Source: Actinomycetota bacterium (lineage in GTDB: Bacteria; Actinomycetota; Actinomycetes; Streptosporangiales; Streptosporangiaceae). Taken from it: DNA of 8,865 bases. The translations under genes were made by a program, and so were the position numbers. Each line of letters begins with the position of its first letter. Within the stretch, counting starts at the first letter, position 1. The notes beneath the pieces were generated by a model. The model saw nothing but the letters and a program-made list of their open reading frames with translations. It did no database searches and was not told the DNA's origin. Shown in pieces: positions 1 through 4,506 of the stretch. The stretch covers positions 2,121-10,985 of the forward strand of contig PMST01000486.1 in the NCBI GenBank assembly GCA_003168295.1, read 5' to 3'.

Positions 1-117
1 GACTCTTAATCTGTGAAACACAGGTTACGACTCGGGAGGCCGACTTCGCAATATGGTAAGCATCACTATCTTTGTCGCAGTTTTATACAGAAGCATCACA
101 GTGGCCAAATCGGTCCT

Positions 118-150
118 CCCGGACATATCCCCACCAAATGGCTGTCCGGG
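118..150. repeat. 8-bp inverted repeat, 17-nt spacer
   Basis: CCCGGACA (118-125) and TGTCCGGG (143-150) are perfect reverse complements. This could be an operator or a weak hairpin. No T-run follows on either strand and no gene ends directly beside it, so its role is unknown. Confidence 0.4.
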
Positions 151-272
151 TGGACGGCGCGCAGCCGTTCTTAACTGGCGTCCAGATGACGCTGGCGGGT
201 ACAGTCGCGGTGGTGAGGGAACCAGACGGTTACCCGCCGGACAAGGCCTCGAGACAGGGCCGGCATAAGTAA

Positions 273-303
273 GGCCCCCGGTGGCATGCATCCGGCGGGG
301 GCC
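273..303 (-). terminator. Factor-independent terminator after XRE-DUF397 operon
   Basis: GGCCCCCG (273-280) pairs perfectly with CGGGGGCC (296-303). After one mismatch and one G-U pair, GG (283-284) pairs with CC (292-293), closing a loop of about 7 nt. On the minus strand the hairpin starts about 34 nt past the DUF397 stop codon and is followed by the T-rich TTACTTATG. Strength and position fit termination of the leftward operon. It could also stop plus-strand transcription entering from the left. Confidence 0.7.
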
Positions 304-336
304 CTACTTCCTTGCCTTACTTCCTCACGTCAACGA

Positions 337-540
337 CTACGTCAGGTCGTAACGGCCTTTCTTCACGTCCGCCAGAAACTCGGCAAAGGCGCCCCGGTCC
401 ACGATGTGGGCGCCCCCTTCCGGCCGCTTGCTATCGCGCACCGCGGCCACACCTTCCAGGTTGGCCGCGATCTCCACGCAGCCGCCGTTGTGCGAACTAC
501 GGCGGGCTTTCCGCCATATGGCCTGAGACAGGTCGGTCAT
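337..540 (-). CDS. DUF397 domain protein
   Basis: This 67-residue protein matches the DUF397 (PF04149) pattern over its whole length. It has the N-terminal W-RKARRSS-x-GG-CVE block (residues 9-23), the VAVRDSK-x-P-type strand (about 31-40) and the C-terminal F-x-x-FL-x-x-VK-x-x-x-YD block (about 52-65). DUF397 proteins are small actinomycete proteins usually encoded beside XRE regulators of the kind found upstream here. Family knowledge suggests they act as partners or antagonists of those regulators, but the biochemical role of this one is unproven. ATG at 540 lies 3 nt after the regulator's TAG. Its ribosome site, GGAG (550-547), sits inside the end of the upstream gene with 6-nt spacing, so the two are probably translationally coupled. 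A strong terminator follows. Confidence 0.9.
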   Translation of the reverse strand: MTDLSQAIWRKARRSSHNGGCVEIAANLEGVAAVRDSKRPEGGAHIVDRGAFAEFLADVKKGRYDLT

Positions 541-543
541 TAG

Positions 544-1395
544 CTACTCCATTCGCTTAGCGAGACGCTCGAGGTAGCCCCTGGTGTCCGCGGGTTCAAG
601 TGCGGCATCGCAAGCACGCTCGAACGATTCGATATACCCCTGTACTGAATCCGGCTTGCTCACCTCCTCGACCGCATAGTCCGTCTCCACGAAGACAAGG
701 CTTGGCTCGTCGTCGCGGAAGCCCAGTATGTTGATCATCGAATGGGTGCCGGTCGGCGGACCGTCCTCGAACCGCTGGATATGGAGCTGCACGTTGCGGC
801 GGGTGCTCACCGTGACCAGGTGCTCTATCTGCTCCCGGCGATCTTCCCTGAGGCCCCATCGGTAAAGCAAGGACGCCTCGGTGATCACCGCGCTGAACGT
901 GGGCGCGGAGCCATCGGTGCGATCGAGGATCTCCTGCCGGCGCTGCCGGGATTCCAGCGCCCGGCGCCGCCACGCGGGCGGCCGCGGCCCGGCTCGCATC
1001 AGCGCCTCGGTATAGGCGGGAATCTGCAGCAGACCGGGCAGCACGAGCGGCATGAAGACGCGAATATTCGTGGCATCGTTCTCGTAACCAGGGAATTCTC
1101 CGTCGAAGATCTCTGGGTACTCACGCCACCAGGGCCGGGCCCTGGCCCGGATGGCCAGATCCTCGATTTCCTCCTTTTCCGCGCCGTCAATGCCGTAGAT
1201 GCGAACCAGGTCCCTGATATCGCTCATCTCGGGACGCTTCCACTGGTTGGCCTCGAAGCGGCCAACCTTGCCGCGGCCCCAGTTCAGGATGTCGCAGGCG
1301 TGGTTGGCGGTGTAGCCCGTCCGGACGCGCGCCGCGGTGAGCTGGCGGGCCAGGCGGCGCTTGGCGATGGTGGCACCGTAGGTGTCATCAGCCAT
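544..1395 (-). CDS. XRE-family regulator with DUF5753 domain
   Basis: A 283-residue DNA-binding protein. The N-terminal helix-turn-helix covers about residues 12-70 (AKRRLARQLTAAR, then NWGRGKVGRFE, a typical recognition-helix region). A DUF5753 domain follows from about residue 90 to the end, recognisable from the LVLPGLLQIPAYTEALMRAG segment (118-136) and the VFVETDYAVEE stretch near 235-244. Length and layout are standard for the large actinomycete family that includes WhiJ-type developmental regulators. ATG at 1395 is supported by AAGGAG ending 7-8 nt upstream. A promoter with an embedded palindrome precedes it, suggesting autoregulation. It is followed after 3 nt by the DUF397 gene, the usual partner. 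The specific target genes are not evident. The nearby methyltransferase is a plausible one because TTGCGA half-sites are shared. Confidence 0.93.
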   Translation of the reverse strand: MADDTYGATIAKRRLARQLTAARVRTGYTANHACDILNWGRGKVGRFEANQWKRPEMSDIRDLVRIYGIDGAEKEEIEDLAIRARARPWWREYPEIFDGEFPGYENDATNIRVFMPLVLPGLLQIPAYTEALMRAGPRPPAWRRRALESRQRRQEILDRTDGSAPTFSAVITEASLLYRWGLREDRREQIEHLVTVSTRRNVQLHIQRFEDGPPTGTHSMINILGFRDDEPSLVFVETDYAVEEVSKPDSVQGYIESFERACDAALEPADTRGYLERLAKRME

Positions 1396-1435
1396 GGCCG
1401 CTCTCCTTCTTGACAGGACCCCCGTCGTGGTCTAA

Positions 1436-1465
1436 AGACTACCCAACTTGCGATTCGCAAATCAA
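1436..1465 (-). promoter_or_regulatory. Candidate promoter of XRE-DUF397 operon
   Basis: On the minus strand, TTGATT (1465-1460) and TAGTCT (1441-1436) are separated by 18 bp, resembling -35 and -10 elements of the main sigma factor. A start about 7 nt downstream would give a leader of roughly 33 nt containing the AAGGAG site. The 79-bp gap after the upstream DUF397-like gene is consistent with an independent promoter. This is pattern evidence only. Confidence 0.55.
1448..1460. promoter_or_regulatory. Perfect 13-bp palindrome, candidate XRE operator
   Basis: TTGCGA and TCGCAA flank a single central base, a perfect dyad lying in the spacer of the candidate promoter of the XRE gene. A repressor bound here would block RNA polymerase, so autoregulation by the adjacent regulator is the simplest inference. 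The same TTGCGA half-site occurs upstream of the methyltransferase (2631-2636 on the complementary strand). Confidence 0.55.
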
Positions 1466-1472
1466 GGTACTT

Positions 1473-1497
1473 AGCTACCCCAGTCGGGAGCTACCCC
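1473..1497. repeat. 9-bp direct repeat at gene end
   Basis: AGCTACCCC occurs at 1473-1481 and again at 1489-1497, 16 bp apart, spanning the stop codon of the DUF397-like gene. It may be chance or a remnant of a small duplication. No function is apparent. Confidence 0.35.
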
Positions 1498-1768
1498 CGG
1501 AAACGGGTGGGTGGATGGCGTCATCGAACTCGCCGTTTAGCGCGCCGTCAAGGAAGCATTCCCACTCGTGCCGGTCGAATACGAGAACTCGCTGCTCAGG
1601 GTCGCCCGTTACCCGCATGAGAACCCACTGCGCCCGATCCGGAGGTACCGGGTCGCGGGTCGCGGGCACGAAGGCGACCTCGATCGCGCCATCGCCGTGA
1701 CCCGAGCGCTGCCAAGCTTGCGCGGCGGGGTCGATACCAAGTTCGGCGACCGTGGGCTTGGCGGTCAC
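1475..1768 (-). CDS. Second DUF397-like small protein
   Basis: With the GTG start at 1768 this is a 97-residue protein. GTG overlaps the methyltransferase stop as GTGA, and AGGAAG lies just upstream, so this start is preferred over the in-frame ATG at 1798, which would extend into the methyltransferase by 34 bases. The C-terminal half (WVLMRVTGDPEQ, then VLVFDRHEWECFLDGA and GEFDDA) follows the DUF397 pattern of a VRDS-type strand and an EW-x-x-FL-x-G helix. The N-terminal part (about 40 residues, including AELGIDPAAQAWQRSG) is not the usual W-RKSS block, so it is a divergent or N-terminally different member. It probably forms an operon with the methyltransferase and belongs functionally to the XRE/DUF397 module. 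Its biochemical role is unknown. Confidence 0.8.
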   Translation of the reverse strand: MTAKPTVAELGIDPAAQAWQRSGHGDGAIEVAFVPATRDPVPPDRAQWVLMRVTGDPEQRVLVFDRHEWECFLDGALNGEFDDAIHPPVSGGSSRLG

Positions 1769-2601
1769 GGCTTCCTGGCCACCCCGCAGTAGAGCCAACG
1801 CGCGCCGTCGCTGTCCGCAAGCACCGGATCCTCGGCGCCCCAGAGGCCCGTATAGCAGATGGCGGGCGGAGCGCCTTGGTAAGGAGGCACCAGCTCCATA
1901 CCATCAAAGAACCGGGTTATCTCGGCCTGCGACCGGAAGTAAAGGCGCTCGGTGGCCTGGTCGAAGACGGCACGGAAGCGTTCCGCCGTCACCGGCGGCT
2001 TATAGTCGTCGGTCAGATGCGAAAGGGCCAGGTAACTTCCGGGCGCCAGAGCATCGATGTACCGCTGGACCAGCCGCCAGGGATCGGAGCTGTCGGAAAC
2101 GAACATCAGGACCGCGGTCAGCAGCAACCCGGTCGGCTGGCTGAAGTCAATAAGCTCCGTCAGATCCGGGTGCTCCAGGAGTTCCGCCGGTTCACGCAGG
2201 TCAGCGCAGATCACGCGGGTCGATCTGTCGTCGGCGAGCAGCAGGCCGCCTTGCTCGGCGACCATCGGGTCATGATCGACATATACCACCCGGGCACCCG
2301 GAATCACCTTCTGGACGACCTCATGGGTGTTACCGACCGTCGGCAAGCCTGAGCCGATGTCAATGAACTGCCGCACGCCGCGCTCCGCGATCCACTTCGC
2401 CGCACGCTGATGAAAGCCGCGGTTCGACCACGCGCAATCCCTGATTTCCGGCACCGCGCTCAGGATGCGCTTGGCCGCCTGGACATCAGACTCGAAATGG
2501 TTATCGCCCTGCAGCATATAATCGTATATGCGCGCCGGAGCTGGCCTAGAGATATCGACCCCGGCTGGCGCACGAGGGACCTGAGCCACCACACCCCCCA
2601 C
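1765..2601 (-). CDS. SAM-dependent methyltransferase, PF04672 (DUF574) type
   Basis: The protein shows the family signature GVDISRPAPARIYDYMLQGDNHF close to its N-terminus. The SAM-binding motif I (FIDIGSGLPTVGNTHEV) is followed by VVYVDHDPMV, whose acidic residue should contact the SAM ribose. The hydrophobic LLLTAVLMFV strand and the C-terminal LYCGVARKP also fit the family. These actinomycete enzymes have mostly unknown methyl acceptors and often sit beside XRE/DUF397 genes, as here. GTG at 2601 is preferred because GGAG lies 6 nt upstream (278 residues). In-frame ATGs at 2625 and 2646 would give 286 or 293 residues but lack a ribosome site and lie inside a 21-bp tandem repeat. The stop overlaps the next gene by 4 bases (GTGA), indicating an operon. 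The enzyme is probably cytoplasmic: no signal peptide or membrane segment is seen. Confidence 0.88.
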   Translation of the reverse strand: MGGVVAQVPRAPAGVDISRPAPARIYDYMLQGDNHFESDVQAAKRILSAVPEIRDCAWSNRGFHQRAAKWIAERGVRQFIDIGSGLPTVGNTHEVVQKVIPGARVVYVDHDPMVAEQGGLLLADDRSTRVICADLREPAELLEHPDLTELIDFSQPTGLLLTAVLMFVSDSSDPWRLVQRYIDALAPGSYLALSHLTDDYKPPVTAERFRAVFDQATERLYFRSQAEITRFFDGMELVPPYQGAPPAICYTGLWGAEDPVLADSDGARWLYCGVARKP

Positions 2602-2622
2602 CCACCGCTCCGGACGGACAGA

Positions 2623-2664
2623 CATTAGTGTCGCAACTGATTCCATTAGTGTCGCACATGATTC
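2623..2664. repeat. 21-bp tandem duplication upstream of methyltransferase
   Basis: Two adjacent 21-bp units (2623-2643 and 2644-2664) are identical at 19 of 21 positions; only two adjacent central bases differ (AC versus CA). Each begins with CATTAGTGTCGCA; read toward the methyltransferase this is TGCGACACTAATG. The first unit completes TTGCGA, the half-site of the palindrome in the XRE promoter. The repeats lie 22 bp upstream of the preferred GTG start, where operators would be expected. Because 21 is a multiple of three, they could also be read as N-terminal codons if a more upstream ATG is used. Confidence 0.7.
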
Positions 2665-2670
2665 GCAGAT

Positions 2671-2694
2671 CCCGAAGGCGTGTCCGGCTTCGGG
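2671..2694. repeat. 7-bp inverted repeat
   Basis: CCCGAAG (2671-2677) and CTTCGGG (2688-2694) are perfect reverse complements around a 10-nt spacer, upstream of the methyltransferase repeats. It could be a hairpin in a leftward leader or a regulator site. No T-run follows on either strand, so it is not a clear terminator. Confidence 0.45.
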
Positions 2695-2720
2695 CTAATC
2701 GTCGGCCTTAATGGAGTATG

Positions 2721-2732
2721 CGCAAGATTGCG
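2721..2732. promoter_or_regulatory. CGCAA-TTGCG inverted repeat
   Basis: CGCAA (2721-2725) and TTGCG (2728-2732) form a dyad with a 2-bp centre. The half-site is nearly that of the XRE promoter palindrome, with the two halves in the opposite order. It may be an additional binding site of the same regulator; it is short enough to be chance. Confidence 0.35.
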
Positions 2733-2759
2733 GGAGAAAGGGGGGGCACAGCCAATGCA

Positions 2760-2777
2760 ACTCGTGTGACTCGTGTC
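2760..2777. repeat. Tandem 9-mer
   Basis: ACTCGTGTG (2760-2768) is immediately followed by ACTCGTGTC (2769-2777), identical at 8 of 9 positions. The second copy abuts the long palindrome, so the two may form one regulatory element. Confidence 0.45.
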
Positions 2778-2807
2778 GCCTCATGTGTTCTGAGAACTGA
2801 TGAGGCG
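2777..2807. promoter_or_regulatory. 31-bp interrupted palindrome
   Basis: The outer arms CGCCTCAT (2777-2784) and ATGAGGCG (2800-2807) pair perfectly, and the inner arms GTTCT and AGAAC (2787-2791, 2793-2797) pair around a single G. Only the two GT/TG positions between the arms fail to pair. No T-tract follows, so a double-stranded DNA operator is more likely than a terminator. As RNA it could still form a hairpin with a 2x2 internal loop. Confidence 0.6.
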
Positions 2808-2827
2808 GTCAAGTCAGCCACTAATGA

Positions 2828-2859
2828 GTCACCCGCAGTGTCACCCGGCGTGTCACCCG
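2828..2859. repeat. Three GTCACCCG repeats with 12-bp period
   Basis: GTCACCCG occurs at 2828-2835, 2840-2847 and 2852-2859, exactly 12 bp apart. The four intervening bases are CAGT and GGCG-type variants. The period is slightly over one helical turn, so the copies lie on nearly the same face of the helix, as in cooperative operators or iterons. Read on the minus strand the unit is CGGGTGAC. Confidence 0.65.
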
Positions 2860-2938
2860 AAAGGCACGCACCCGCGGCCGCCCGCGAACCGCCGCCGCGG
2901 CGGGCAGTCCGGTGTCGGCGGTGGAAACCAGGAGAATC

Positions 2939-2950
2939 GTGAGCGCTCAC
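2939..2950. promoter_or_regulatory. Perfect palindrome GTGAGCGCTCAC (LacI-type)
   Basis: This perfect 12-bp palindrome has the central GAGCGCTC core typical of LacI-family operators in actinomycetes and of the idealised lac operator. It lies about 100 bp before the membrane protein gene. No LacI-family gene is present in the window, so a regulator would have to come from elsewhere. It also starts with a GTG preceded by GGAG, which looks like a translation start but is judged a false one. Confidence 0.45.
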
Positions 2951-3052
2951 CGATACTGCCAGGCTGAGCGACAGCAAACTCGCGGGGCACTCACAGGTGG
3001 CTTACATGATGGGCGGGGCGATGTCCAAGACCCGGGACGCACTCTTACGGGT

Positions 3053-3667
3053 ATGAACAACTCATATGACACCCCCGCCGGAAGCTACGGCAGCACCCCG
3101 GCGGGTACGCCCGAACCTTCTCGGTCCCGCCACAAGCGGTTGTTCCGCTGGGGCACCGGCATCACCCTGGCCGGTTTCCTCGCCGGCGGCGGGATCGCCT
3201 GGGCGGCAACGTCCGGAACCTCGGCGTCCGCCAGCTCGCAGGGCGCCGTACTGAACTCGGCCCTGTCCACCGCGGCCAGCACGTCCACGGTCCCGGCCGC
3301 CCGGGTCAGGTGGGCGCTTGGGCGGCTGCGCCGGGTCGGCGGCGTCGACGGCGAAGTCACCTTCCACGGCAAGGACGGCTACCGCACGCTGGCGTTCGAG
3401 CGCGGCACGATCTCCTCGGTCAGCGGCAGCGACGTCGTGGTCAAGGCGCCCGACGGCACGGTCTGGACCTGGACGATCGTGAGCGACACGGTGGTCAGGA
3501 AGGGCGGCAGCAAGACCACGACGAGCGCGCTGTCGGCTGGTGAGCTGGTGTTTGCCGGCGGTCCCGTGGTCAACGGGGACAAGGATGCCCGCCTGATCGT
3601 GATCAGGACGCCCAAGTCCGGTAGCTCGTCTTCTGGATCAGATTCGGCCAAAACATCGTTGAGCTAA
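3053..3667 (+). CDS. Single-pass membrane or exported protein, unknown function
   Basis: The 204-residue protein has a short Pro/Gly/Ser-rich cytoplasmic tail and a basic patch (RSRHKRLFR, 24-32). One hydrophobic segment follows (about 34-52, GITLAGFLAGGGIAWAA), acting as anchor or uncleaved signal. The rest is an extracytoplasmic domain rich in short beta-strand patterns (about 98-187: EVTFHGKDGYRTLAFERG, TISSVSGSDVVVKAPDG, TWTIVSDTVVRK). This alternation resembles small DUF5666-like secreted beta proteins, but I do not claim membership. A Ser-rich tail ends the protein. ATG at 3053 is chosen because G/C-rich third positions begin there; the in-frame GTG at 2939 has a better ribosome site, but the intervening codons are poorly biased and include TTA. 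It precedes a two-component system, separated by a strong hairpin, so it may be its target or sensor accessory rather than an operon partner. Confidence 0.75.
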   Translation: MNNSYDTPAGSYGSTPAGTPEPSRSRHKRLFRWGTGITLAGFLAGGGIAWAATSGTSASASSQGAVLNSALSTAASTSTVPAARVRWALGRLRRVGGVDGEVTFHGKDGYRTLAFERGTISSVSGSDVVVKAPDGTVWTWTIVSDTVVRKGGSKTTTSALSAGELVFAGGPVVNGDKDARLIVIRTPKSGSSSSGSDSAKTSLS

Positions 3668-3676
3668 CTAACAAGA

Positions 3677-3716
3677 CATGCTGCGGCGGGCCCCGGTGCG
3701 GGCGCGCCGCAGCATG
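3677..3716 (+). terminator. Strong hairpin, likely terminator
   Basis: CATGCTGCGGCG (3677-3688) pairs perfectly with CGCCGCAGCATG (3705-3716), and inside it GCCC (3690-3693) pairs with GGGC (3700-3703) around a 6-nt loop. It begins 10 nt after the stop codon of the membrane protein gene. There is no T-run after it, which is common for actinomycete terminators. It probably separates the membrane protein transcript from the two-component operon. Confidence 0.65.
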
Positions 3717-3726
3717 CTGCACTACC

Positions 3727-3744
3727 TAGGCTGGTTCTATGCTG
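3727..3744 (+). promoter_or_regulatory. Candidate -10 elements for the two-component operon
   Basis: Two TAnnnT hexamers, TAGGCT (3727-3732) and TATGCT (3739-3744), lie between the hairpin and the response-regulator ATG. TAGGCT is a good actinomycete -10. No clear -35 is seen 17-18 bp upstream, so an activator or alternative sigma factor may be needed. The 9-mer ATGCTGCAC also occurs twice here (3714-3722 and 3740-3748). Confidence 0.35.
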
Positions 3745-3765
3745 CACAATGAAACGTGAGATCCC

Positions 3766-4506
3766 ATGGCAGACGGTGACCGTATCCCGAAGGTGCTCGT
3801 CGTCGACGACGAGCTGAACATCCGTGAGCTCGTCGAGGTCGCGCTCAAGTTCCACGGCTGCGCGGTCGTGGTCAGCGCCAGCGGCAAGGACGCCCTGCAC
3901 CAGGCGGAGATCTACGAGCCGGACCTGATGATCCTGGACGTCATGCTGCCCGATATGGACGGCTTCGAGGTCTGCCGCACGCTGCGCGCCGAAGGCAACG
4001 ACGTCCCGGTCATCTTCCTGACCGCGCGGGATACCACCTCCGACACGATCCGCGGGCTCACGATAGGCGGCGACGACTACGTCACCAAGCCGTTCTCGGT
4101 CGAGGCGCTGGTGGCCAGGGTCCGGGCGGTGCTACGCCGCACCAGCCGCGCCCCCGGGGCTGACGGTCAGCTGAACAGCGACGCCGAGCTGCTGACGGTC
4201 GGCGACCTGGAACTGGACGAGGAACACTGGGTCGTGCGCCGCGGCGGAACCCAGGTGGAGCTCTCGCCGACGGAGTTCCGGCTGCTGGCGTACCTGATGC
4301 GTAACCAGGGGAGGATGCTGACCAGGCAGCAGCTGCTCGAGAACGTATGGGGCTGGGAGTTCGCCGGCCAGTCGCAGGTGGTGGAGACCTACGTCAGCTA
4401 CCTGCGCCGCAAGCTCGACCCGCTCGGGCCGCCGCTGATCCACACCCAGCGGGGCGTCGGCTACAGCCTGCGGCCGCCGCCGGAGACCGAACGCGCCAGC
4501 CGATGA
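3766..4506 (+). CDS. OmpR/PhoB-family response regulator
   Basis: A 246-residue two-domain regulator. The receiver domain (about 8-122) has the acidic pair D14/D15, phospho-acceptor D58 in LMILDVMLPDMDG, T86 in FLTARD and K108 in YVTKPF, so all residues needed for phosphorylation and switching are present. The C-terminal winged helix (about 145-240) has the usual LSPTEFRLLAYL start, RQQLLENVWG, the recognition helix VVETYVSYLRRKLD and the terminal GVGYSLR hairpin. Length is standard. The kinase gene overlaps its stop by ATGA, so the two are co-transcribed and coupled. The start ATG has only a weak upstream GTGAG ribosome site. Signal and targets cannot be told from sequence; candidates include the membrane protein upstream and the sigma genes downstream. 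Confidence 0.96.
   Translation: MADGDRIPKVLVVDDELNIRELVEVALKFHGCAVVVSASGKDALHQAEIYEPDLMILDVMLPDMDGFEVCRTLRAEGNDVPVIFLTARDTTSDTIRGLTIGGDDYVTKPFSVEALVARVRAVLRRTSRAPGADGQLNSDAELLTVGDLELDEEHWVVRRGGTQVELSPTEFRLLAYLMRNQGRMLTRQQLLENVWGWEFAGQSQVVETYVSYLRRKLDPLGPPLIHTQRGVGYSLRPPPETERASR

Larger units (their letters stand above)
1..336. other. Non-coding left flank, no supported gene
   Basis: No open frame here has a recognisable product, a convincing ribosome binding site or the G/C-rich third positions of the genuine genes. The part from about 50 to 110 is clearly more AT-rich than the rest of the window, as promoter regions often are. It contains the 9-bp direct repeat AAGCATCAC at 58-66 and 91-99. 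An 8-bp inverted repeat (CCCGGACA at 118-125, TGTCCGGG at 143-150) follows. The right part holds the terminator at 273-303 and the 3' end of the minus-strand DUF397 gene's transcript. The first bases resemble a tRNA anticodon arm but do not fold as a tRNA. Confidence 0.5.
2602..3052. other. Repeat-dense divergent intergenic region
   Basis: About 450 bases separate the leftward methyltransferase and the rightward membrane protein. Open frames here lack recognisable products and the region is built of repeats listed separately: the 21-bp tandem pair, hairpins at 2671-2694 and 2777-2807, CGCAA/TTGCG at 2721-2732, a tandem 9-mer, a 12-bp triplet and a palindrome at 2939-2950. CACTAATG occurs three times (2819-2826 forward; 2623-2630 and 2644-2651 reversed). 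The segment 2939-3052 is open in frame with the downstream gene and starts with GTG after GGAG. It has a poor third-position G/C bias and a TTA codon, so it is judged non-coding. Confidence 0.55.

Noticed and set aside
1..45. Functional tRNA-Lys 3' half
   Set aside because: Only the anticodon loop fits; the five bases on each side of the T-loop-like segment do not pair and the invariant C of the T-loop is displaced.
25..291. 88-residue minus-strand frame at the left edge
   Set aside because: No recognisable domain, Arg/Pro-rich in the way of chance frames in GC-rich DNA, and it overlaps the terminator hairpin.
2623..2859. CRISPR array or transposon ends
   Set aside because: Repeats are short, differ from each other and lack uniform spacers; no transposase or Cas gene and no flanking target duplication is seen.
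2708..2977. Overlapping plus- and minus-strand frames in the intergenic region, including a GDT repeat peptide
   Set aside because: The apparent repeat peptide is just the translation of the 12-bp DNA repeat; no ribosome site, no third-position bias and no family resemblance.
2939..3052. GTG start at 2939 for the membrane protein
   Set aside because: GGAG lies upstream, but the added codons have weak G/C third-position bias and a TTA codon, and the start falls in a perfect palindrome; the ATG at 3053 gives a sensible cytoplasmic tail and anchor.
3677..3716. Riboswitch before the two-component operon
   Set aside because: A single long hairpin right after a stop codon is explained as a terminator; no conserved aptamer motif is recognisable.
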